This document shows positions 24,720 to 35,200 of a DNA stretch of 64,000 bases, in pieces. The first letter of the stretch is position 1. Each line of letters opens with the position of its first letter. The DNA lies in contig NW_003314287.1 of NCBI RefSeq assembly GCF_000143415.4, positions 394,203-458,202 on the forward strand, read 5' to 3'. The notes under the pieces are model-generated. The model ran no database searches, was not told the DNA's origin, and saw nothing but the letters and a program-made list of their open reading frames with translations. Position numbers and translations under genes: made by a program. This stretch comes from Selaginella moellendorffii (lineage: Eukaryota; Streptophyta; Lycopodiopsida; Selaginellales; Selaginellaceae).

Positions 24720-25080
24720 TCAGAAGTTTTTGAGCTGCTCAACAAGAGAACTCATAAGTTTGTCACCTTCCAAGAGATAATGTTTATCACTCATGTTTTC
24801 CAACACAGGCTGATTGATATGGTTCATAGATACTTTGTCTAAATTACTAAAGTTTATATTTTGCCATGTTGTCCATAATGAAATGCTTTTTGTGGAGAAG
24901 GTAAGCTTTCTAATCTCATGCATTTGGTTTAAAACTTGTGTTTTTCTTGGAAGGTTGCCAACACTTTTGAAAAGGAATTGTGTAGGATCTACTAGTAAGG
25001 TGGTTTTCATTCACTGTAGCTTCATTTGGAATTATATTTACCACTACGTGATAAATATAATGAGGAACTAGATTTTTAGT
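24720..25080 (+). pseudogene. Duplicated fragment of the LPEAT-like gene 3' end, with intron
   Basis: The plus strand here aligns with the minus strand of the acyltransferase gene at about 58050-58330. Shared pieces include a TTTTGCCATG-like exon sequence, AATGAAATGCTT, the donor AAGGTAAGCTTT, the acceptor side CTTGGAAGGTTGCC (CTTGAAAGGTTGCC in the gene), and GGATCTACTAGTAAGGTGG (GGATCTACAAGCAAGGTGG in the gene). The intron is retained, so the copy arose from DNA and not from spliced RNA. Deletions and stops (for example GTGTAG) make it non-coding. It could derive from a paralogue elsewhere. Confidence 0.75.
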
Positions 25081-25413
25081 GGCATTTATAAAATCATATT
25101 TTTTAACCTCAGAAGATGAGTAAATATTTCTTGGATTGGATGATAAATAAATTCTATAGCAAAAACATGGCAAATAAATACGTAGAACTGCCAGCTAAAG
25201 AAGTGAAAGATTATTAATCCTCTAAGAGACCTACAAGAATTTCTTTAGACAAATAAGGTACTTTGGAATTTCCAGCTCTACTATGATGCCATTTGTCAAA
25301 TATAATTTTTTTTGGCTGTCATCTAGACATGATTAACAGTTGTTACAGCTATCTCCAAGTAGCATACTATACTTAAATAGGATTCATGGCTTGAATTTTT
25401 TGAATGAAAAGAA

Positions 25414-25830
25414 ATGAATTATATATTGCTTCTTTTGTCAATTCTTTCTACTATAGTTTTTACACAAAGCTTAGAAGGTTTAAATGATTCATATTGTAAA
25501 GAGTTTGATTGGGAAAAACTTATGTTATGCATTTTGAATGAAATGATAGGTATTTATGGAGACAAAGTAAATATATTTATGTATAAAGAATCAAATAAGT
25601 TCAAAAGCTATCAAAATCCAGATCCAATATTTGATAATAGAGAATTTCATATTGATCTAGCAGATGGGTCTCGTGAAACTTATATGATTATAATTTTTAC
25701 TGGCCAAGCATTTTATATAGCTGATAATTGGTATGGATGGAATAATTGGTCATTTACAGGTTGTTTTCACCATCTTAAAGATTCAGATAGTGTAGAATTT
25801 TATGATTTTAAATCATTTTGCAATAGTTAA
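25414..25830 (+). CDS. Orphan small secreted protein candidate, 138 aa
   Basis: This uninterrupted ATG ORF lies among sequences full of stops. Residues 1-20 (MNYILLLLSILSTIVFTQS) look like a signal peptide, with cleavage plausible after TQS or nearby. The mature part is acidic and aromatic-rich (FDNREFHIDLADGSRETYM, YIADNWYGWNNWSFTG) with four cysteines (SYCKEF, MLCIL, TGCFHH, SFCNS), enough for two disulfides. There is no visible intron and an ATACTTAAATAGG box lies about 45 bp upstream. Codon use is strongly AT-rich, unlike the host genes in this window. I do not recognise the family. It may be a captured or transferred gene, a lineage-specific secreted protein, or a chance ORF; the intact frame plus signal peptide argues against chance. 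Confidence 0.55.
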   Translation: MNYILLLLSILSTIVFTQSLEGLNDSYCKEFDWEKLMLCILNEMIGIYGDKVNIFMYKESNKFKSYQNPDPIFDNREFHIDLADGSRETYMIIIFTGQAFYIADNWYGWNNWSFTGCFHHLKDSDSVEFYDFKSFCNS

Positions 25831-25928
25831 CATTAACACTAATTATTTTTACCTATTACTTAAGATAAATTTATCTCTAAAACTAATTGATTACTAGTCA
25901 TTGAGTTTATAAATTAAAAAATTAGATA

Positions 25929-27362
25929 TGTGAGAGTATGGAATATAGAAATAGAATACAGAATATATATATATTAATTAACCGAAAAACCTTAGCTTAT
26001 ATACAGGAGCAAGTGGTTTAAATTGAAACGAATCTAACAGCTATCAAAATCCCACTACACTAATTTAGTGTATGACTATTAATATTAGTATATAGCATCA
26101 TAGCTATACACTTGGACCTCATATTATCCTCTCCTCTCAGAAGAATGTAAGGCAGTCAAGGTTCTCTAATTAATGGGCCGGGATCTGGAGGAATATCAGA
26201 AGAAGGCACAAGTGGATTTATAGGTGGTATTAGTTGTTTTTTATTCCTTTGTACAAAGCATTTCAACCATTACATATACACAATTTCTAGAGGATCAGCC
26301 TATTGCCAAACTTTATAAACTTTTAGCCCAACTTGTTACAACACCTGATATGGTCCCTTCCATTGAGTAAGGAGCCCCTTAGACAAACCATGTACAGTAA
26401 GATTGGGGAAAAAGATTAACACCAAGTCATCCATTTTATACTCTGTAAATGGACAATGATGAGAGTTGTAGTGCCGTTGTTATCCCACTTGTAAGCAACC
26501 TAAGTGTTCAGTAGACTTTGCTCAGACAAGTGGAAGAATGCTTGTTAAATACTGATCCCAAAATGTAGTAATGGTAGCTTGTGGCAATCACTAAAGTAAA
26601 CTTTAATTCTAAAATAAACAGCATCGCTAAGAACTTGTACAAACTAAATGATGTACGAAAAGTAATCTTGGGAATATCCTCCTTAGCCATCGGCACTTGC
26701 TAGTACCTAGAAGCAAGATTTAACTTGGTGAACTAACGATTCTTCCCCAGACAATCTAGGAGATCAGTAGTATGAGGAAGAAGGTACACATCTAGGATAG
26801 TCACTTTAATTAATGAATGATAGTTGATGTATCAATGAATACTCCTATCAAACTTCGTCACAAGATAAAGTTTATATGCCCAAATACTCTAAGACTTTTA
26901 GACAACACCCTTTTCCAACATCTCTTTGACATTTGCATGTAAAATTTTGATCTTCTTTGGTGACGGACGACGAGCAAGAACTTTGATTGGACAAGCATCC
27001 CCAGTTGAAATAAGATAACATGTTGCAATATTAGCCTTAGATAACAGGTCAAATTCGAAGAGATCATCATACTCCTTCATAAGCTAGTCAACTTCTGCAA
27101 CATAAAGACCATCAAAGGGATCTGAAAAGGTAATAAAGGAACAAAACAGAAACATAGGAGGAAGTAATAACAAGACAAAAGTGATGGAAACAGAGGTAGA
27201 AGTAGAAGTATGAGAGAAATAGAAATGAAAGGAATGGAAAAAATATAAAAAAATATGAGACAAAAGGGAGAAGCCTGAAAGTTACATTTGGCATGATTGT
27301 GCCACAACCTATCTATATTAAGGATGAGGTCAAAAACTTGACTTGGTACCACTTGTAACAAC
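25929..27362 (-). mobile_element. Ty3/gypsy relic, minus strand, internally deleted
   Basis: The LTR lies at 25929-26123 (as read on the plus strand it ends CCTCATA) with the polypurine tract next to it (26124-26145). Integrase C-terminal sequence matching 24060-24540 follows, then the frame jumps to reverse transcriptase at 26600-27080 (MKEYDDLFEFDLLSKANIAT). This is the same family as the element at 19852. Most of RT, all RNase H and the integrase core are absent. No 5' LTR was found on the right. Confidence 0.75.
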
Positions 27363-27536
27363 TAAAGCTCAAGCTCGAGATCGCCCACACACATAATTAA
27401 GTCTACCTCATCCCATACACATGCGTGTGTATAGCCATTACCATAAAGAATGAAAACAAACTCTGCTACATGATGCAAATGTAAATGGCAATTTATGGCT
27501 ATAGGTCGAGCAATATAAGACAAACTCAAGCATACT

Positions 27537-28112
27537 TGTTAAGGCATGACCATTTAGAGAGTGAGGGAATATTCTAATCCTTAGAATATTCCCCATCTTA
27601 CTTGTATAAAACCCGTGCCCCACAAGGGCAAGGGCAATGGCAATGGCGGGGGGGCGGGGGGGGGGGGCATTTGTGAAAAGCATTGGAGCATTTCTTGTTT
27701 GAAAGAGTGTTGGGGGAGGCACCCCTCCCCCCAATAAATGGTGAACTTGATGTGACTGCGCATCACTTTCTATGACATAATTTCTCTCTTTTCCTTTCAG
27801 TCGCAAAGTTTGAGGAGTGATTTCTTATTCATCTTGCATCTGTTTTACTTGATCTTAGGTGCGTTGGATAGGTCTTGAGCTTCTCTTTTTGGCAAGGTAT
27901 GGCACTCATCAAGCCATGTAGTATTTGAGGAGATATAACATTCCTTAGCTCGGTTTGGTGAACATTTTGGGGTTTTCACTTTCTCGCTTGGATTTAATTT
28001 CTCAAAGAAATGCATTTGGATTTGTAGATTTGGCCTAGATCTATAAGATGTGGTGATTCTTGGTGCTAGATTTGGGTGAATTCATGGCATGCAAAAGGAT
28101 TTTCTTCTCCGG
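27537..28112 (+). mobile_element. LTR and leader of a second gypsy family
   Basis: A roughly 200-bp LTR runs from TGTTAAGG (27537) to CCCCAATA (27736). It matches, inverted, the LTRs at 32266 and 37173. It contains a long G-run (27649-27668). TGGTGAACTTGATGTG follows at the primer-binding position. The leader to 28112 matches the inverted 36790-37170. The element is cut at 28112 by a solo LTR and its sequence continues from 29261. Confidence 0.7.
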
Positions 28113-29260
28113 TGTCGCAAATGTGACTTCGGGTATCGAAAGTTACCTGTCGGCTAGTCCTTTTGGATATTCTTTCCTTACTGCCACGATGGCAGGAGGT
28201 CGGTATTGCTGGACCCATTATCAGTTTCCCACTTGAGCTAGTTGAGAAACTGGTCAATGACCATGCACTTAGATTGGATAAACATAAGGTAGGAACCCTA
28301 TGTGTTTCTTGCTGAGCATACTCGGCCTAGTTTGAGAAACTAGTGTCATTGGCTTGCACTTGCTAGTATCAAGAACCCCCACAATATTGAGATTGGTCCC
28401 TCAATATTCGCTAAATGATAGTTTATTGTATTTGCCAAACATCCTCACTATCATGCCCTTTGTGTTAGTCTCATTTCGGTCCCAAATGCTATTTATGGAA
28501 AGTGTCCAGATTCGCTCATTTGGCATATCTACAGAATGTAGAGATCGGCCTGAACGCAATAGTGTTCGTCCTATGTCCAAATTCGCAATCTAGCGCCATT
28601 CCATATTTAATAAGTTTCGAGTTTGTCCTAGAGATTAACTCTTGATACTAAGGGAGGCTTGGGGTGAAAGCCTAAAGCGTGAGGGGGGGGGGGGGGGGGG
28701 GCCCTTTTGGGGGGTTCCAAATGTATAGTAGGGATAGGGGGTAGGTCGGGCATATTCAACCAACCTGAGGCAAAGTTTAGCCCCCGCTTGGGGGCTTGTC
28801 CTTGTTCTGCGCCCGGCTTGGGTCTAAGCCCAAGCTCCCCACCATGCTAGCTGGGGGAGTACCCATGTCCCCGGGTTAGGCCCCCGGTATGCCAAAAAAG
28901 CCCTAAACTCTGTTTGGCCCTGTTTTGCATGCTGGTTCTGGCATTGGGATGCTGGATACTCTAGGATTGTTCTAAGTGGCTCCGGGGTCCCATCCCTTCG
29001 CTCCTTGGGCTGTATGCCCGGGAGTTGCTCCGGGGACCGGTTCCATCACTCCTTGGCTTCATGCTTGGGAATTTGGCACCGTTCCTTCGTTCAGGGGCCC
29101 AAGGCCCTGAACCTCAGGTTCCACACCACTATCCTTTGGACACGTGGCATATGACACGGGGCATGGGTCACGGGGCAAAAAGAGGGTTTAAATTCCGCTT
29201 CGGGGGGTTATCCTATGGGAAATCCCCATAGGATAAAGGGTCAAAACCACGTGCGCTACA
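28113..29260 (-). repeat. Solo long LTR, 1148 bp (copy 2)
   Basis: On the plus strand this reads TGTCGC...GCGCTACA, the reverse complement of the repeat at 3392-4538 (1147 bp). Flanks are TCCGG (28108-28112) and TCCGA (29261-29265), a 5-bp target duplication with one mismatch. The host leader reads through when the repeat is removed, compared with the uninterrupted leader at 36460-37170. A G-rich run lies at about 28683-28700. Confidence 0.75.
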
Positions 29261-29640
29261 TCCGATTAGATAGGGGCATCTTTGTAGCAGGAATTTGTGC
29301 TTCTTTGGGCTTTGTTTTGGATGCCGTTTGTTTTTGGAGGTGCTCTTAATCCTAGGCTTTCTGAGAATACCAATGGCACCTTGGTATCAATCTAGATTGG
29401 TGACTTTCCCACAATATTGGTGTTTTGGGCTATTTTTTCTTGGATTTCGTAGGATATTGAGGCATTTTCTTCACAAATTCTTGCAATAGAGGGTAGATGG
29501 GGCTGAGCTCTTTCTAATGAGCCTATTTACAGTCAAAATGGTGAAGGATCGAGACCAAGGTACTCATTTTTCTCTTTTGGGCTAAACTTTGGTGAGAGTT
29601 TCTTTGGAAAGAAGCAACCTTTACAATGGAAAGTCTAAAC
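29261..29640 (+). mobile_element. Continuation of the gypsy leader interrupted by the solo LTR
   Basis: The sequence matches the inverted 36460-36760 (for example GGTATC and GGTGCTCTTAATCCTAGGCTT against its counterpart). It has no coding content. Confidence 0.6.
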
Positions 29641-31286
29641 ACAAAGATGCTTCTGGAAAACGACGAGTCGTGCAAGTAGTGAAGGGTCCTTATGCAAATA
29701 ACTTAGTGACCCCTCTATCCTTCTTTCGGAGTATCATTAATAGGGTTTACTTGGCACTAGTTCATCCAATCTTTACTTTCCAAGCTTATTTGATAACAAA
29801 AGGTTTTCTATTATTCTCCCCATGTTGACTGATACGGAGAAAAGTGAGCGGGGCAAATATAGTGACAAATGTGTAGTGAATTTAGGAATGAGCAGAGGAT
29901 ATGCACAATAACATATCCCATAGTATATATATAGGAGTATATTCTAGGGTTTGTCATAGTTGAAACATAATGGAGTGAGAGCACTTGGAGAGAGTGCACA
30001 TTTTGGTACACTAGACAGGGTATAGATGTCTTCTAAACATGCTTGACTTATAGATCTAGGGAGAATAGAGAGAAGATGAAGATTTCTCTCTTTTCTTTTG
30101 CTATGAAGATTTCTTGTTTCTTGACCATGTCCTTCTTAGAGCTATGCTGCTGCGGTGGGAGAGGAATTAGAAAGTGATTTTACTGTCCTTCTCTTCCTTG
30201 GGTCCAGGGCTTTCTTGGGAGTCTAAGCACACTCAAATTGAAGTAAGGAGTGGGGAGATTTGGTCATTTTTTTGTGTTGCAGCTTCTTGCTCAACACCAC
30301 TAAATTTGGGAGTCTAGATCTCAAGATTTGTTCAACCTTTTTGAATTCCGTAAAGTGGATTTGGAGTGGCATTTTCTAAGCTTTCCTAGGATGGGTTTCT
30401 TGCTGGAATCAGAGATCATTTCAACCACCAAATAATCAAGTTTCTAAAGGTGATATTTTAAGGTTCTTGCCTCATCCAAACTCTAGCTCTTCTCCACGGT
30501 TTTGGATTTTGGATTCAAGTCTTCCACTAGCTTAGGGTACTAGAGCATGGTCTATGGTTTCATATGAGGAGTTTTATCATATCCTTGATTGCTCACATTG
30601 TAGGCCTTGTCAACCGGTTATTCATCACCTGGATCTTTTACCACTTGATGATCCAGGTCCAATGCATGTGATTCTTGAGGAGTTAGGATAAGATCAAATG
30701 CAGCAAATGCCTCCCCATCCTGCTATAGCAATTGACTTATATAGTATCACGATATTGCCAAAGTTCCAAGGAGATAGTCGAGAAGATGCCCGAGTCCATG
30801 TTAACTAGACAAAGAGAATTCCTCACCAACCGAACTACCACCAACAAAATCAATAATATGATCCACCACCCAGAGCATACCTTATCTCATTGAAGTTAAT
30901 CTCAATTGAGTCATCTTGAAGAATAGTACACACTGCACTACAAATCCTGGTACTCAAGAAAACAACCTTTAAGGCAAATTCCCAAGTCAAGAAAACTCAA
31001 CACCCATTAACATACCAACCAACATCAAGAAGCAACAAGATTGACCAGGAATCAAACTTGAATAACTCCAATTGATTTATCAACAAATCAATCTTGAAGA
31101 AGACCCAGCACTTTGACAAGAAGGAACTCAACTCACATTAATACTCAACCTCAAAGAGCCAACTGAAAAAATCAACTTAGGAACTGAAGATAAACCAAAG
31201 AAACTCTACATCACTAATGACTTTAAAATAAAAACAATGAATCTTCTTAATAGGTATAAAGATTTTTTATTTGGTTATATACAAAT
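29640..31286 (+). mobile_element. Mixed gypsy leader and gag-like sequence, degraded
   Basis: Bases 29660-29830 match 21040-21220 of the first gypsy family, so two families are joined here. A weak gag-like reading (ILPKFQGDSREDARVHV) lies at 30745-30800. Stops are frequent. No LTR boundary was found between this stretch and the RT segment at 31287. Confidence 0.45.
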
Positions 31287-31531
31287 TTGCGAGGAATTGA
31301 GATCTACATACACCAAATTGAGCTTCTACCTCAAAATACACCAAGAAAGCAAGTAGACTATCAAATGAACCCTAATATGCAAGCAAAAGTTAAAGAAGAA
31401 CTTGACAAGCTTAAGAATGTTGGCTTCATCTACCCAATTCAAAACCTAGAATGGCTATCACCACTTGTTATTGTCCCTAAGAAAAGTGGCAAACTTAGAG
31501 TCTTCGTCAACTACAAAAAACTTAACAATAC

Positions 31532-32230
31532 TATAGCGCATGTGATCATGGGATGAAATTTGGATATACTGTCACCGTGGATCCTTGGAACCTTGGGGGA
31601 TAAATGGGGATAAAATAGCCACTAAGGGCTCTCTTATTAAACAATTGCCCCTTTTCTAGTTGGCTTAAGGGGAGAGAGATAAGGTGTGCTACAGTTGGTA
31701 TCAGAGAAAATGGCACGGGTTCGATTCCCATTGATTAGTGGCTACTTAAAAGTATAATATACCCTTGAGCAAGGTATATTCCTACCCCTAAATTTGAAAT
31801 CGTACGTATTGGGCATCCATGCGTACGTCCTTCCTCTTGTGTGGAGTATCCATGGACGAAGGTATCCACCATGGGACTGCGGTACGGGTGGATGACTAGT
31901 TGCCTCACATAGAATAGCTAGTCTACACAATGGAAGGATTGGTAGATTGAGTGCAGAAATGGAGGTGCTGGTTCCTTGCGGAAATGGAGGTGCTGGTTCC
32001 CCTTGGCTCAGTAGGGGTTGCTAGTCAATAGTCAATGAGAACATTGACATCTCTGAAGGGGGGGTGAGTGTAGCGTATGTGATCATGGGATGAGATTTGG
32101 ATATACTGTCACCGTGGATCCTTGGAACCTTGGGGGATAAATGGGGATAAAATAGCCACTAAGGGCTCTCTCATCAAGCAATTGCCCCTTTTCCAGTTGG
32201 CTTAAGGGGAGAGAGATAAAGTGCGCTACA
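31532..32230 (+). mobile_element. TRIM element, copy 2
   Basis: LTRs are 31532-31693 and 32069-32230, each 162 bp, with a perfect 5-bp target duplication AATAC (31527-31531 and 32231-32235). The PBS TGGTATCAGAGA starts two bases after LTR 1 and a GAAGGGGGGGTGAG polypurine tract ends at LTR 2. The first LTR begins TATAGCGC instead of TGTAGCGC. A short tandem duplication (GGAAATGGAGGTGCTGGTTCC) lies inside, at about 31957-32000. The insertion interrupts a gypsy RT frame. Confidence 0.9.
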
Positions 32231-32265
32231 AATACAACCCAAAAAGATACCTTCCCAATTCCATT

Positions 32266-35200
32266 TGTTAGGGGAAGGAGGGGCACCTCCCCAACGCTCA
32301 CTCAAACACGAAAAATGCTTCAATGCTCTCCACAAATGCCCCCTGTTTGCCCTTGTAGGGCAAGGGTTTTATACAAGGAAGATGGGGAATATTTTAAGGA
32401 CCAAAATATTCCCTCTCTCTCTCTCTCTCACTCAATGGCTACGCCCTAACATGCGACCACGGTTGATCATGTTGGCTCTAGACGTGAAAGAACCCTCCGA
32501 AGAGTGTAGAGTGTACCGTTGTTACTAATGCCAAGTGCTGGTAACCGCGTGAAATAGTAGAAACTCTAGAAAACAAAGTGGAAAAGGAAAGAAAAGAGGT
32601 AAGTGCGAAGTTTGAAGACAGGGAAGAAAACCTGGTGGGAAACCCTGTAGTCACACTGGACCCTAAAGTGAAAAAAAAGTGCAAAAAAAGTGTGAAAAGA
32701 GGAGAAAAATAGAAGAAAAGAAAAAAAAAAAAAAAAAAGGAAGAAAAGTGAGTACCCAAAGAACCTAACCTGTACCTGGATTTTGAGTATAATATGCAAG
32801 TGATGACTTCAGGTATGCTCCAAGGATTGGCCAAATTCGAGAAAGAAAGAGAGGTAGAAGAGGGGATGCATTGCCCAAGGTGGTAAGTGTGGAAATGATA
32901 AAAGATGAAGTGATATGGTGGAGCGATGAAATGGTGGTGGCACTCTAAGAAGGTGGCCATCTCTGAAAGTGTCAGGCCAATGGTTTGATGTGTTGGACCG
33001 AAGAAGACAATAGCTGAAAAGGATGGCATAGTCACTAGGTTGTCGGTAAAGAGAGGTGGCATGTGTCCATTGAGTGCTAGATTAGAAAAAAGTGGCTTTG
33101 GCTTCTGTGGCCTTGCCTAAAAATCCACCTAGGTGCCTTGAGTGAACAGGTTCACCCAGTTGGAAGAAAGTCACTCCAGAAAAGCTAGTGCATCGTCGGC
33201 AAATGGTCGTAATGATATCTCAAAAACGGCATGTCCAAATAAGGTGGTGTCTTCTGCTCCTGGTGCATGTATGAGTGTCTGTGGTATGGTGTAAATATGA
33301 CCTCAAATGGAGATGTGAATGATGGTGAAAGAATGAAAGATGCAAGATAGGCATCTAGAGGTAAGTGCGAGCAATGCTGCTGGAAGTGATTGGTGATAAA
33401 ACTGTGAGTGTAGATGATATGGAATGGGTGTGGGGAATGTATGGGGTGTATTAATGGTAAGGGAGGGACAAAGAACTTAGAACAGAGATTGAGCCAAGTG
33501 AGGAACCTCCATACAAATGGCAATGCAGTCTAAGCACGAAATTCAAGGCACGAGCCATAGTCCAATGGAAAAACACCCTCTGAAAGTAAGAAAAGGAGCC
33601 ATGAAAGTAAAATGAAAGAAAGGAAGAAAAAGAAAAAGAAGAGAAGAGGAATGCCTCATCGGATGAAGCATTTGAGGTGAGAGTGGTTGTGAGCGTGTGG
33701 GAGCTCACGTCCATCAGCATCGACTAGCACATATGCTCCACCTCCGATGTGTTGCTGGACAAAGTAGGGCTGGTCCAGCGAGGGGAGAACTTCGAAGGTG
33801 GTGTAAACTCTTTAAGTAGAACAAGATCGCCATCTTTGAATGGTTCGGCAGACTGCTAGTGATCAATGACTGACTTGATCTTCTACTTGCCTCGAAGGAG
33901 ATGTTCAATTGTGGATCATTGCTGTTCTTCTAAGGCAAGAACCTCCAAGTCACGTGCATGAAATTTATCCTCATCACTAAGCTGCATTGCTGTTGCATAT
34001 CAAAGTGAAAGTGAGAGTGATGGCACCTAGATCTCCACTAGAAGCATGGCCTCTTTCCCATAGACAAGGGAGAATGGGGTTGCGGAGATGGATGTCTTGA
34101 AGGACGTCTAAAAGGCCCACAACGTCGTAACCAAGTGTTTGTGCCAACGCCTTGGGTTATTCTCCACAAACTTTGAGATGATTGTCTTCAATATCTTGTT
34201 GTTGGACTCGGCCTAGCCATTGCACTTAAGATAATAGTTGTTGCTCTTCACGTGCTTGACCTGCAGCCGTTGGAGAAGATGCTGCATCACCTCTCCAAAG
34301 AAGCTATTGCCACGATCGGAAATCAAAATGGCAGGAACTCTGAATCAGCAAATAATGTACTCGTAGACAAACTTTGCTATAGACTGTTGATCTTCTTGTC
34401 ATAGAGGGGTGGCCTCAACCCATTTTTTGAAATAGTCCATTGCCACAATGACGTATCACTGTCCTTTTGAGCTCGGTGGGTTGATCGGGCCAATGAAGTC
34501 AAGTCCCCACTAGAAAAAGGGACCCGAAGAAGTGATGAGCTGGAAAGGAAGATATGGAACATGGCTCCAGGGGTTGAACCATTGGCACTGCTCACATGCC
34601 TTTGCATAGGCCAAGCTGTCCTGCCAAAAGTAGCCATGGTGCAAGAGGAGCTGTGTTGTGACCTGTCCCAAAAAATGCCCCGCACAAGAGTGGAAAGCAT
34701 GAAGGAGCTCAGGGACCTCATGTTCACCCACACACCGCAACAAAACTTCCTGCAAGGTCCTTCTGTAAAGGTGTTTGTTGAGAAGGGAAAACCCCTATGC
34801 TCAGATCTCCAATGCCTTTTGTTGCGCTGGTGAGGAATCTACTGGGAATTGACCAAAATCCAGGTACATTACAATGTCCTATAATGCTACTGGGACTACA
34901 AAGGAAGTAGCTTCAACAACCAGAAACCTGCTCGGATCCATCACACGCTTCTAACGCATGTGAAAAGTTGGCTGGAACTCTTGGATGGTCACAATCCAAG
35001 ATAAAGTGCAAGGACTATGAACCGGTCGCTGTCAAAGAAAGGTCAACACATTAAAATAGATATGGAAATGGATACAAGCTCCAGCGAGAAAGTGACGAAA
35101 TCACTCCAAGGTGTAAATAACAACCACTACTTCTTTTTCCGCATCTACGTACTTCTTCTCAGTCTCCTTGAATGAAATGTATAGCCGGAGGTGTATGCCC

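Larger units (their letters stand above)
24576..25928. other. Non-element 'cargo' island between two opposed gypsy relics
   Basis: The 3' LTR of the plus-strand element breaks off near 24575 and the LTR of a minus-strand relic of the same family begins at 25929. The 1.35 kb between them is not related to either element. It contains a gene-fragment copy (24720-25080) and an intact ORF (25414-25830). Confidence 0.6.
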
